Assembly (NCBI GenBank): GCA_021792755.1
Contig: JAJYUA010000012.1
Span: 37,022 to 101,021, forward strand
From: Pseudomonadota bacterium
GTDB lineage: Bacteria > Pseudomonadota > Gammaproteobacteria > Steroidobacterales > Steroidobacteraceae
Reading direction: 5' to 3'
DNA length: 64,000 nt
Shown here: positions 1-10,427 of the stretch, piece by piece
How positions within the stretch are numbered: position 1 is the stretch's first letter
Layout of the letters: each line of letters opens with the position of its first letter
Notes under the pieces: generated by a model
What the model saw: only the letters and a program-made list of their open reading frames with translations
Told to the model about the DNA's origin: nothing
Database searches by the model: none
Program-made: the position numbers and the translations under genes

Positions 1-429
1 GGCACGGTGCTCGATCGCTCCTCGCCCGAGGAGCCGCTCGCCTACCTGCATGGCCACGGCAACATCATCCCGGGCCTCGAGAAGGAGCTCGATGGGAAGA
101 ATGTCGGCGATGCGCTCACGGTAACCATCGCGCCCGCTGACGGCTACGGCGAGTACGACAATCGCCTGGTGCAAAGCGTGCCGCGGCGCACGCTGCGCGG
201 CATCAAGGACGTCAAGCCGGGCATGCGCCTGCACGCCCAAACCGCCGAGGGCGCCCGAGCCGTAACCGTGACCAAGGTGCTCGGCGACATGGTGACCCTG
301 GACGGCAATCATCCGCTGGCGGGCAAGAGCCTGCACTTCGACGTGCGCGTCGGGGATGTCCGCCCCGCGACCGAGGAAGAGCTTTCACACGGGCACGTGC
401 ACGGCCCCAGCGATCATCACCACCATTAA
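1..429 (+). CDS. slyD: FKBP-type peptidyl-prolyl cis-trans isomerase SlyD (5' partial)
   Basis: Peptidyl-prolyl isomerase/chaperone of the SlyD group, normally cytosolic and metal-binding. The reading frame is open from the first base, and the visible protein begins inside the FKBP fold, so the true start lies before the window; the internal GTG at 7 is not the real start. Visible signatures are the FKBP segment YLHGHGNIIPGLEKEL, the Ala-x-x-Gly-Tyr-Gly turn in the middle, the insert-in-flap domain, and NHPLAGKSLHFDV near the C-terminus. The tail is His-rich (HGHVHGPSDHHHH), as in SlyD proteins that bind nickel. About 140 residues are visible against roughly 160-195 for the family, so only some 15-20 are missing. 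Confidence 0.93.
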   Translation, partial: GTVLDRSSPEEPLAYLHGHGNIIPGLEKELDGKNVGDALTVTIAPADGYGEYDNRLVQSVPRRTLRGIKDVKPGMRLHAQTAEGARAVTVTKVLGDMVTLDGNHPLAGKSLHFDVRVGDVRPATEEELSHGHVHGPSDHHHH

Positions 430-803
430 TGTTTCCATCCCGCGCACGGGCGTGGCGGGACTGCGCCCAACCGGCGCGCGCACGAGCTCTGAAGCCAGCC
501 TGATTGAAGGTGATGCAGCCGGGCAAAGGTCGGCGACAGCCGATGCGCACGGAGCCGCTCGAGGTCTCACCGCCCGCAGGGAGTTGCCGCCGTTCGGCGC
601 CGGCCGGCCCGATCATCCAGGCGCAGCTGCCGGCAATCGCGCAACGGCCGCTCGCTAAGGGCGCACCGCACCGGGGAGGCGCCCCGGGCCTCGGCAAGAA
701 CCGTCGGCCGGGCGTCCGGCCCGTATAGCGGTCCGACACGGGCCGGGCCGGATCTCCCTTTCCGGCCCTGTGCCGCTCTTCCCTGATTCGCTCCAGGGCA
801 TTC
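430..803. other. Intergenic region between convergent slyD and aceA
   Basis: This 374-base stretch lies between the ends of two convergent genes. The short open frames in it have no family resemblance, no ribosome-binding sites, and overlap each other in several frames as expected at this GC content. The only structure I can support is a hairpin near its right end, listed separately. Confidence 0.6.
745..768. terminator. Candidate bidirectional terminator hairpin
   Basis: A perfect 8-base inverted repeat (GGGCCGGA at 745-752, TCCGGCCC at 761-768) with an 8-base loop lies 36 bases beyond the aceA stop, between convergent slyD and aceA. There is no good T-run on either side, so rho-independent activity is only plausible. 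Confidence 0.45.
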
Positions 804-2117
<1,314 letters not shown>

Positions 2118-2135
2118 GGGATGGTACTCCGGCCG

Positions 2136-3773
<1,638 letters not shown>

Positions 3774-3904
3774 GGGCGGGACTCCCTCGGCACTGTCGGT
3801 CAGGGCTCGAGCATATGCCCGTTCTGAAGAAGAATTTGACTAAAGAAACTTCACACTGTTAATTTCACAGGCAGGCCGCAACGACGGGTATCCGGGAGTC
3901 CGCC
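3774..3904. promoter_or_regulatory. Divergent promoter region aceB / XRE regulator
   Basis: This 131-base intergenic region is locally A+T-rich (3821-3870). A sigma70-like promoter for the rightward gene can be read as TTGACT (3836-3841), 16 bases, GTTAAT (3858-3863). Two direct half-sites, CTTCACA (3849-3855) and TTTCACA (3863-3869), lie about one helical turn and a half apart and overlap that promoter, making them candidate operator half-sites. No leftward promoter stands out clearly. The promoter and operator reading is by eye only. Confidence 0.45.
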
Positions 3905-5452
3905 ATGACACCACTGCTGCGCAAGGGACACTTTCTCGGCGCCAAGCTCCGTGATCTGAGAAAGCGCAACGGTTTGACGCTCGAGGAGTTGTCGGCGCGC
4001 TGCATCCAGCGCGACGCGGAGCGCGCCCCTTCGGTTTCGTACCTCAGCATGATCGAAAGCGGCAAACGCGTTCCCTCGGCGCAGCTCCTGGAGTTGCTCT
4101 CGCAGGTCTTTCAGCGCCATCCGAGCTGGTTCCTCGATGAAAGCGGCGGATCGGAGCTGCCGGCCGTGTCCGCTCCGGCCGGCGGCGCGGCCAAAGTGCC
4201 GCTCGAGCCGGCATTCCTCTTCTCCAAGGAGGTCCTGCAGGCGGCCATCCCGGAGCTGCTGCAGCAGACCGGCACCAGCGGCCGGCAATTCGCGCACCTG
4301 CTCATCCGCTCGCATCAGGAGATGTCCCGCAACGATTTCCCGGACCTCGAGCGGGCCGCCGAGGCGGTGGGCGAGCGCAAGTTTCCGATCGGGGTCGATG
4401 ATCTGATTCGCCTCACGCAGCGCCACGGGCTCGAGATCCGCTGGTTCGACCGTAAGCCGCTGCTTGCCCGCGACCAGGAGCGCGACGTGCGCAGCATGGT
4501 GCGCTCATTCTTCGAGCCGCCGCGACACATCTACGCCAACCGCGCGCTGCAGTCGGATCCGGCGCGGCTGAAGTTCGATCTGGCGGCGCACATCGCGCAC
4601 AAAGTGCTTCACGGAGGCGACGGATTGAAATCCGCGCACGCCACCGGAGGAGAGATGGGTGGCAGCCCCGAGGGCAACTCCGCCGGCGGCATGAACGCCC
4701 AGGATGTGCTGCACGCCTGGCGCGACTTCGAGTGCAGCTTCTTCGCCGGCGCGCTGCTCGCCCCGCGCGTGCCGTTCCGGCGCTTCCTGGCGCGTGAGCG
4801 CTACCGGGTAGAGGCCGGCACGCGCCTCATGCTCACGCCCGCGGTGATCATGCGGCGCATGACCAAGGTTTCACCCTACCCCTACTGGCATTTCTTCGAC
4901 GCCTACCCCCCCGGCTACCTGCGCGCGGTGTACCGCGGAAACGGAATTCCGCTGCCCTGGGGCAACATGGCGCGCATCAGCGATCCGTGTCCCAATTGGG
5001 CGGTGTTCCGCATGATCGACGGTCAGCGCGACATCGGCTCGCAGATCTCCGTGCTGCGCGACGCGGATCGCTCGCTCCTTTACTGCTGCCACTCGCGCCG
5101 GGTCCGCGACATGGCCGGCAATCCGCACGTGCTCTCGGTGGGTGTGGATCTCGCTCCCGCGCTCGATGCCAACGGAGTGTCCAGCGACCGGACGATCGAT
5201 GCCATCCTCTCGGAATGCCTGCGTGCGAAGGGCGAGGCGCGCGTCCCGAAAGCCGCTCAGGCGGCGCTTCAGGCGGTCGCCAACGTGCTCAACATCGCAT
5301 GGATCGAGGACGCGCTGCAGAGGCCCGCGCACATCATCTGCCCGCGCAGCTCGCGCTGCCCGCGCCCCGAGCGCTGCGACGGGGCGAAGAGCCGCCCTTC
5401 CCGGGCGCGCGAGATCGACGAGGTGAAGGCAGAGATACTGGGGAACCCTTAG
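3905..5452 (+). CDS. XRE-family short-chain acyl-CoA-responsive regulator (RamB/ScfR type)
   Basis: A 515-residue DNA-binding regulator. The N-terminal helix-turn-helix spans about residues 8-68 and carries the XRE core (LRDLRKRNGLTLEELS ... YLSMIESGKRVPS). A central IrrE/ImmA-like segment follows. The C-terminal DUF2083-type region includes a Cys cluster (ICPRSSRCPRPERC) near residue 485, typical of this family. Homologues such as RamB and PrpR-like ScfR sense short-chain acyl-CoA and control acetate, glyoxylate or propionate genes. Its divergent position next to aceBA suggests it controls the bypass and itself. An unusual low-complexity Gly/Ser insert (about residues 245-263) interrupts the middle domain. 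The family is firm; the effector is inferred. Confidence 0.85.
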   Translation: MTPLLRKGHFLGAKLRDLRKRNGLTLEELSARCIQRDAERAPSVSYLSMIESGKRVPSAQLLELLSQVFQRHPSWFLDESGGSELPAVSAPAGGAAKVPLEPAFLFSKEVLQAAIPELLQQTGTSGRQFAHLLIRSHQEMSRNDFPDLERAAEAVGERKFPIGVDDLIRLTQRHGLEIRWFDRKPLLARDQERDVRSMVRSFFEPPRHIYANRALQSDPARLKFDLAAHIAHKVLHGGDGLKSAHATGGEMGGSPEGNSAGGMNAQDVLHAWRDFECSFFAGALLAPRVPFRRFLARERYRVEAGTRLMLTPAVIMRRMTKVSPYPYWHFFDAYPPGYLRAVYRGNGIPLPWGNMARISDPCPNWAVFRMIDGQRDIGSQISVLRDADRSLLYCCHSRRVRDMAGNPHVLSVGVDLAPALDANGVSSDRTIDAILSECLRAKGEARVPKAAQAALQAVANVLNIAWIEDALQRPAHIICPRSSRCPRPERCDGAKSRPSRAREIDEVKAEILGNP

Positions 5453-5459
5453 CTTATTG

Positions 5460-5485
5460 GCGGAAATCGCCGAGGCGATTTCCGC
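5460..5485. terminator. Perfect 11-bp hairpin after the XRE regulator
   Basis: GCGGAAATCGC (5460-5470) and GCGATTTCCGC (5475-5485) form a perfect 11-base stem with a 4-base loop, 8 bases past the stop of the rightward regulator and before the end of the leftward bkdB. Lacking a U-run, it may act in either direction as a 3'-end stabiliser or terminator. Confidence 0.55.
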
Positions 5486-5573
5486 AAGACCCTACACGTC
5501 GGCGCGGGCTCGGGAGCGGCCCGTCGCCCGCTGGGCCCTGCCGAGATCCCCAGGCGATCTCCGCAAGACCCTA
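5473..5573. repeat. Two-copy 22-base direct repeat between convergent genes
   Basis: The 22 bases at 5473-5494 recur at 5552-5573 with one mismatch, 79 bases apart. Each copy supplies the right arm of a small hairpin: 5460-5485 for the first, and GAGATC/GATCTC (5544-5562) for the second. The second copy includes the bkdB stop codon. It may be a small duplicated terminator unit. Confidence 0.6.
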
Positions 5574-6854
5574 ACTCATGAAGAGGGTCGCGGGGTGCTC
5601 CAGGCGCTCCTTCAGCGCCTGGATCATCGCCGCGGCGTCGTAACCGTCGACGAAGCGGTGATCGAACGAGGATGAGAGATTCACCATGCGACGCACCGCG
5701 ATCGCGCCCTGGAGCACCACGGGACGCTCGACGGCGCGATTGACCCCGATGATGGCCACTTCGGGCGCATTGATGATGGGCGTGCTCGCGATACCGCCGA
5801 GCTTGCCGAGACTCGTCAGGGTGAGGGTCGAGCCGGTCAGCTCCTCGCGCGCCGCCCTGTTGGCCCGTGCGGCCTCGGTGACGCGGCGCATCTCGGCGGC
5901 GAGCTCCCAGAGGGAGCGGTGCTGCGCATCGCGCACCACCGGCACCTTCAGCCCCTCGGGGGTCTGAGTGGCCACACCGATGTGCACGGCGCGATGACGG
6001 ACGATCACGCCCCGCTCGGCGTCGTAATGGGCATTACACTGCGGGAAATCCGCGACCACTCGCACCAGCGCCAGCGCAATGAAAGGCAGGTAGGTGAGCG
6101 CCGGCGTGCCGGGCTTGAGCCTGCCGTTCAGGTACCGGCGCAGCGACTCGAGCTCGGTGACGTCGACTTCCTCGACATATGCGAAATGCGGGATGCTGCG
6201 CTTGCTCTCGCTCATACGCTGGGCGATGAGCCGGCGTACGCCGATGACTTTGATCTCCTCGGTAGCGCCGTCCTCGCGCCGCGCGGCGCCTCGCGCGGGC
6301 GCTGCCACCGCGGGCACGGCCGCGAGCGAGGGTCGCGCAGAGGTCGCGGCGCGGGCGGCGTGCGCCTCGAGGTCCCGGCGCAGGATGCGGCCCTGGGGAC
6401 CGCTTCCGCGGATCGCCTCGAGATCGATGCCCGCCTCGCGGGCCTTGCGGCGGATGGCCGGCGAGGTCATGATCCGACCGCGCTGCTCGCCAGCCGCGAC
6501 GCTCGCCGCCACTGCCGGCCCATTGCCGGCACCGTTGCCCGGGACGCGCCCCGATGCCTTGCCGGCAGCGGCGTTGCGCTGCGGTGCGGGCGGGGCGCCC
6601 GTCTCCGCGCCCTCCGCGGTCTCGAACACAATCAGCTCCGAGCCCACGGCCACCATGTCGCCCGGCTGGCCGGTGGTGGAGATCACTTTGCCGCCGACCG
6701 GCGAGGGCACCTCCACTGCGGCCTTCTCGGTCATGACCTCGACCAATACCTGCTCTTCGGCGACCACATCGCCCGGCTGGACGCGCCAGCCGACGATCTC
6801 GGCCGAGACCGTACCTTCCCCCAGATCCGGCAGCTTGAATACATAGCGGCTCAC
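5571..6854 (-). CDS. bkdB: Branched-chain 2-oxoacid dehydrogenase E2 (dihydrolipoyl acyltransferase)
   Basis: The E2 core transfers branched acyl groups from the E1 thiamine enzyme to CoA in valine, leucine and isoleucine breakdown. The domain order is typical: a lipoyl domain with the lipoylated Lys in EVMTEKAAVEVPSP, an Ala/Pro/Gly-rich linker, a peripheral-subunit-binding domain (SPAIRRKAREAGIDL), and the catalytic domain ending in SSFDHRFVDGYDAA with the active-site His. I chose the GTG at 6854, which overlaps the bkdA2 stop (GTGA) and follows GGAGGCGAA; this gives 427 residues starting at the lipoyl domain. It is the last gene of bkdA1-bkdA2-bkdB. No lipoamide dehydrogenase follows, so E3 must be encoded elsewhere. 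Confidence 0.93.
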   Translation of the reverse strand: MSRYVFKLPDLGEGTVSAEIVGWRVQPGDVVAEEQVLVEVMTEKAAVEVPSPVGGKVISTTGQPGDMVAVGSELIVFETAEGAETGAPPAPQRNAAAGKASGRVPGNGAGNGPAVAASVAAGEQRGRIMTSPAIRRKAREAGIDLEAIRGSGPQGRILRRDLEAHAARAATSARPSLAAVPAVAAPARGAARREDGATEEIKVIGVRRLIAQRMSESKRSIPHFAYVEEVDVTELESLRRYLNGRLKPGTPALTYLPFIALALVRVVADFPQCNAHYDAERGVIVRHRAVHIGVATQTPEGLKVPVVRDAQHRSLWELAAEMRRVTEAARANRAAREELTGSTLTLTSLGKLGGIASTPIINAPEVAIIGVNRAVERPVVLQGAIAVRRMVNLSSSFDHRFVDGYDAAAMIQALKERLEHPATLFMS

Positions 6855-7867
6855 TTCGCCTCCATCACACTGTTGAGCGCCGCGACGATGCGCTGGGGTC
6901 CCGGGAAATAATCCCACTCGAAGGCGTGAGGATAGGGCGTGTCCCAGCCGGTGACACGCGCGATCGGCGCCTCAAGGTGCCAGAAGCACTCCTCCTGCAC
7001 GGTAGCCGACAACTCCGCGCCGAAGCCGCTGAACCGTGTCGCCTCGTGCACGATGACGCAGCGCCCGGTCTTGCAGACCGATGCGCAGAGTGTATCTACA
7101 TCAAGCGGCACCATGGAGCGCACGTCGATGATCTCGGCGTCGACTTGCGCAAGCCTTACCGCCGACTCCACCACGTGCACCATCGTACCGTAGGTGAGCA
7201 CGGTGACCTCGGTGCCCGGACGGATGATTTCGGCCTTGCCGATGGGCACGGTGTAGTGTCCCTCGGGCACCTCTCCCTTCGGGTGCGTGCTCCAGGGCAC
7301 GGCGGGCTTGTGCGGATCGCCGTCAAAAGGGCCGTTGTACAGCCGCTTCGGCTCGAAGAACACCACCGGGTCCTCGTCCTCGATGCAGCTGATGAGCAAT
7401 CCCTTGGCATCGTGGGGATTGGAAGGCATCACCACCTTGATGCCGCAGACGTGGGTGAAGATCCCCTCGGGGCTCTGCGAATGGGTCTGCCCGCCGCGAA
7501 TACCGCCGCCACACGGCGTACGGATGGTCACCGGAGCGGAAAAGTCCCCGGCCGTCCGGTAGCGCAGCCGCGCCAGCTCGCTCACGATCTGATCGAACGC
7601 CGGATAGATGTAGTCTGCGAACTGGATCTCGGCCACCGGCCGCAGCCCGTTGACGCCCATGCCGATCGCCGCCGCGATGATTCCGCCCTCGGCGATGGGA
7701 GTGTCGAGCACTCGGTGCTCGCCGTACTTTCTTTGCAGACCGTCGGTGCAGCGAAACACCCCGCCGAAGTATCCGACGTCCTCACCGAATACCACCACGC
7801 GCGGATCGCGCCCCAGCATCACGTCGAGGCCCGAATTGATCGCCTGCACCATGTTCATGCGGGCCAT
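6851..7867 (-). CDS. bkdA2: Branched-chain 2-oxoacid dehydrogenase E1 beta subunit
   Basis: The beta half of the thiamine-diphosphate decarboxylase (E1) of the branched-chain 2-oxoacid dehydrogenase complex. It has 338 residues, the usual length. Signatures include VVVFGEDVGYFGGVFRCTDG near the N-terminus, DTPIAEGGIIAAAIGMGVNG, and the VEPKRLYN-type segment (FFEPKRLYNGPFDGDP) that separates BCKDH beta from pyruvate dehydrogenase beta. It begins 3 bases after the bkdA1 stop and overlaps the bkdB GTG by four bases, so all three subunits are probably translated in coupled fashion. The complex feeds isobutyryl-, isovaleryl- and 2-methylbutyryl-CoA to catabolism or to branched fatty acids. Confidence 0.95.
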   Translation of the reverse strand: MARMNMVQAINSGLDVMLGRDPRVVVFGEDVGYFGGVFRCTDGLQRKYGEHRVLDTPIAEGGIIAAAIGMGVNGLRPVAEIQFADYIYPAFDQIVSELARLRYRTAGDFSAPVTIRTPCGGGIRGGQTHSQSPEGIFTHVCGIKVVMPSNPHDAKGLLISCIEDEDPVVFFEPKRLYNGPFDGDPHKPAVPWSTHPKGEVPEGHYTVPIGKAEIIRPGTEVTVLTYGTMVHVVESAVRLAQVDAEIIDVRSMVPLDVDTLCASVCKTGRCVIVHEATRFSGFGAELSATVQEECFWHLEAPIARVTGWDTPYPHAFEWDYFPGPQRIVAALNSVMEAK

Positions 7868-7870
7868 CGC

Positions 7871-9184
7871 TCAACCCTCCCCGGCCAGAGTCTGGGTATC
7901 GGCATCGTGGGCCGGCGGCGCCGCCGCGGCGCGGTTCTGAACGAGACGCCCGAGCTCCTCGCGCTGGCGCTCGAGGTTGGCAGGCATCTCGTGGAACACG
8001 TCCTCGAACATGGTGAGCGGATCGAGCCAGGGTCCCTCGGTCAGGGTGCCGTAGGTCACGGCCTCCTTCCAACAGGCGGTCACGTGCGCATCGAGCTCCC
8101 TCTCGAGAGCCTGGTGGCGCTCCTCGGACCACTCCCCCAGACGGATCAGGTGCTCCCTCAAGCGCGCGATCGGATCCCCGAGAGGCCAGGCCTGCCATTC
8201 CTCCTTCGGCCGGTAGCGCGCGGGATCGTCGCTGGTCGAGTGCGCCGCGGCCCTGTAGGTAACGAGCTCGATCAAGGTCGGTCCACCGCTTGCGCGCGCC
8301 CGCTCGGCCGCCCACTGAGTGACCGCGTAAACGGCAAGAAAGTCGTTGCCGTCGACGCGTACACCGGGGATGCCGTAGCCGGGACCGCGCCGGGCGAATG
8401 TCCGATGCTCGCCGCCGGCGAAACCCTGAAAGCTCGAGATCGCCCACTGATTGTTGACCACATTCAAGATCACGGGCGCCTGGTACACCGCGGCGAATGT
8501 GAGCGCGTGGTGAAAATCAGCCTCGGCGCTCGCGCCTTCCCCGAGCCAGGCGGCGGCGATATGGTCCTCGCCCTTGATGGCCGCCGCCATCGCCCAGCCC
8601 ACCGCCTGGGGGAATTGCGTGGCAAGGTTGCCGGAGATGGAAAAGATGTTGCCTGTCGCCCAGTGGTACATGATGGGCATCTGCCGCCCGCTGCACATGT
8701 CGCGGGTGTTGGACAGGCACTGGCACATCAGGTCGACCAGGCTCTTGCCACGCACGACGAACAATCCCTGGGTGCGGTAGGAGGGGAAGAGCATGTCGCC
8801 GGGCCGCAGCGCCATCGCCTGCGCCACCGCCACGGCCTCTTCGCCGGTCGACTTCATGTAGAACGAGATGCGCCCCTGGCGCTGCATGCGCTGCATGCGA
8901 TCGTCGAACAGACGCGTCAGCAGCATGTGCCGCAGCGCCACCTGCAGCTCCTCGGGCTCGAGGTGGGGATTCCACGGCCCGAGGGCCTGCCCCTGCCCAT
9001 CGAGCACCCGCACCATCTCGCTGCCCAGGTGCTCGATCTCGAGGGCCGGTGCCCGGGTATCCGGACGGGCCACCGCACCGGGTGCGGAGATCTGTACGTA
9101 GCTGAAATCGGGCTTTTCCCCTGGACGGGCGGGAGGGTGGGGAACATGCAGGCGCGATTGCCTCATGGAATTCGATCTCGTCAC
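7871..9184 (-). CDS. bkdA1: Branched-chain 2-oxoacid dehydrogenase E1 alpha subunit
   Basis: The alpha half of the BCKDH E1 decarboxylase. It has 437 residues and the Pseudomonas BkdA1 layout, including the N-terminal RLHVPHPPARPGEKPDFSYV segment. The thiamine-diphosphate fold is visible in GEGASAEADFHHALTF through VVNNQWAIS, and the phosphorylation-loop region is represented by YRAAAHSTSDDPARYRP. It is the first gene of bkdA1-bkdA2-bkdB. The long reading starts at GTG 9184. An internal ATG at 9166 would give MRQSRLHV, closer to known BkdA1 starts, so the exact start is uncertain by six residues. A palindrome lies just upstream (9222-9238). Confidence 0.94.
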   Translation of the reverse strand: MTRSNSMRQSRLHVPHPPARPGEKPDFSYVQISAPGAVARPDTRAPALEIEHLGSEMVRVLDGQGQALGPWNPHLEPEELQVALRHMLLTRLFDDRMQRMQRQGRISFYMKSTGEEAVAVAQAMALRPGDMLFPSYRTQGLFVVRGKSLVDLMCQCLSNTRDMCSGRQMPIMYHWATGNIFSISGNLATQFPQAVGWAMAAAIKGEDHIAAAWLGEGASAEADFHHALTFAAVYQAPVILNVVNNQWAISSFQGFAGGEHRTFARRGPGYGIPGVRVDGNDFLAVYAVTQWAAERARASGGPTLIELVTYRAAAHSTSDDPARYRPKEEWQAWPLGDPIARLREHLIRLGEWSEERHQALERELDAHVTACWKEAVTYGTLTEGPWLDPLTMFEDVFHEMPANLERQREELGRLVQNRAAAAPPAHDADTQTLAGEG

Positions 9185-9221
9185 CGCCTAAGTCTGGCGC
9201 TGTGCAAATCTTACCGCCCTA

Positions 9222-9238
9222 AACGTGCAATGCACGTT
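9222..9238. promoter_or_regulatory. Perfect palindrome upstream of bkdA1 (candidate operator)
   Basis: AACGTGCA (9222-9229), a central A, then TGCACGTT (9231-9238) form a perfect 8+1+8 palindrome. It lies 37 bases upstream of the bkdA1 start and 32 bases before the yciH frame, between divergent genes. Its size and symmetry suit a dimeric repressor or activator. I do not know which protein binds it, and no regulator gene is adjacent. Confidence 0.55.
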
Positions 9239-9270
9239 CCAATCCATTCGCAAACGCCGCAAGTGACGCA

Positions 9271-9663
9271 ATGCCCGTCTCACACACGCGGTGGATTGGC
9301 GTGCTCCCGCGTCCGATCCATACTGTACGGGTGAAACCTCTCCAAACCGCCCGCGGCGTCGTTTTGCGCAAGGCACCGGGCCGGCCGCTGGCGCCGGCTC
9401 CCCCTAGATCCGGCCACGGCACTCAGGCGCGCGTGCGCGTCGGGCGGGAAGTCGCCGGCCGCGGGGGGAAGGGGATCTCGGTCATTACAGGCCTACCGCT
9501 CGCCGGCGCGGAACTCGAAGCACTGGCTCGCCAGCTGAAAAAGCTCTGCGGGGCGGGGGGCGGCGTACGTGAAGGCGTGATTGAGATCCAGGGCGAGCAC
9601 CGCGACCGCCTGGTCGCAGAGCTGTGCAGGCTCGGCTACGAGGCGAAGCGGTCCGGTGGCTGA
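9271..9663 (+). CDS. yciH: YciH/SUI1 family translation factor-like protein
   Basis: Bacterial relative of eukaryotic initiation factor eIF1 (SUI1), thought to influence start-codon fidelity or stress translation. The conserved domain occupies the C-terminal half: GRGGKGISVITGLPLAG, LKKLCGAGGGV, EGVIEIQGEHRD and LGYEAKRSGG at the end, all standard YciH motifs. The N-terminal 50 residues are unlike other YciH proteins, which usually begin near an RLVYST-type segment, and the start is uncertain. A GTG at 9331 is an alternative, and a small frame error in the N-terminal part cannot be excluded. It is transcribed away from bkdA1. Confidence 0.8.
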   Translation: MPVSHTRWIGVLPRPIHTVRVKPLQTARGVVLRKAPGRPLAPAPPRSGHGTQARVRVGREVAGRGGKGISVITGLPLAGAELEALARQLKKLCGAGGGVREGVIEIQGEHRDRLVAELCRLGYEAKRSGG

Positions 9664-9701
9664 GATTGCGGGCGCCGACCTTGCACCGGGACCCGCGCCT
9701 C

Positions 9702-10337
9702 TCAGCGTACGGGGCGCACCGGGTAGTGCGCAAAGATCCGCGTGACCGCCTTGTCGAGCGATCGGCTGGGGTATTTCCACATGTGCCACGTGACCCTCGA
9801 AGCCGTGGTGCCGCTCCACACGGCCATGCGGTTGCGCGCATTGATCACCGTGACAGTCAGCGCGGCCCTGGGGATAGTCCGGACGTCATTGTAGTAGCCC
9901 CCACCCCAACCCCAACCCCAACCTGGGCCGTAGGGCCAACCGCCGCCCCAACCCCACCCCCAGCCTGGGCCCCAGCCCCAATAGCCTGCCCCATACATCG
10001 GCCCGAAGCCGCCCTCGACCACGCCGTGGGTGCTGATCCGAAAATCCACCAGCAGATCGGGTTTCTCCCCCTTCCTCACCAGCGCATACCCGCGCGCCTC
10101 CATCTGCCGCGTGACGTCCTGCTCGAGCCGCTGGGTGGTCAGGGAATGATACGGACCCGTGTCCGTGCCCAGCCTGCGGACGAATCCGAAAGTATGCGCA
10201 CCGACCAAGTTGGCGCCCACGGCGGTCTGCGTCCGCACCGCCGGTGTCGTGGCGCAGCCGGCGAGCAGGGCAGCCCCTGCGCACAAGGCAACGAGCCTGA
10301 TCTGCTTGTACGTCCCGCAGGACTTCGAGGCCATCAT
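9702..10337 (-). CDS. DUF4136-type lipoprotein with Gly/Trp-rich repeat
   Basis: A predicted outer-membrane or periplasmic lipoprotein. The start is the ATG at 10337, preceded by GGTGGAG; the longer open frame is not supported. A signal peptide ends in the lipobox LLAGC, giving a lipidated Cys at about residue 28. The body resembles DUF4136 proteins (DLLVDFRISTHG, a C-terminal VKAFPV-like region here written IFAHYPVRP). Between the halves sits a striking low-complexity stretch rich in Gly-Trp-Gly with Tyr and Pro (about residues 118-148), encoded by CCCCAAC-type tracts on the plus strand at about 9895-9990. Function unknown. Confidence 0.72.
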   Translation of the reverse strand: MMASKSCGTYKQIRLVALCAGAALLAGCATTPAVRTQTAVGANLVGAHTFGFVRRLGTDTGPYHSLTTQRLEQDVTRQMEARGYALVRKGEKPDLLVDFRISTHGVVEGGFGPMYGAGYWGWGPGWGWGWGGGWPYGPGWGWGWGGGYYNDVRTIPRAALTVTVINARNRMAVWSGTTASRVTWHMWKYPSRSLDKAVTRIFAHYPVRPVR

Positions 10338-10427
10338 GAGTATCTCCACCAGTCTCTGACCCATTAAACGCCCCGGGGTTCCCGTCGTTGACAGGCGACG
10401 GGCTCCGCCTCCCCCGCAGGCCACCCG

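Noticed and set aside
6926..9334. An 802-codon plus-strand open frame opposite bkdA2 and bkdA1.
   Set aside because: Same reason: complementary-strand shadow of two genes with strong catalytic motifs.
9271..9420. A possible frame error in the N-terminal part of yciH, where another frame reads CTGETSPNRPRRRF, faintly like the usual YciH start.
   Set aside because: The similarity is too weak to call a frameshift; noted only as start uncertainty.
9895..9990. CCCCAAC-type tracts that look like a minisatellite or telomere-like repeat.
   Set aside because: They are in frame within the lipoprotein gene and encode its Gly/Trp segment, so they are reported as coding repeat.
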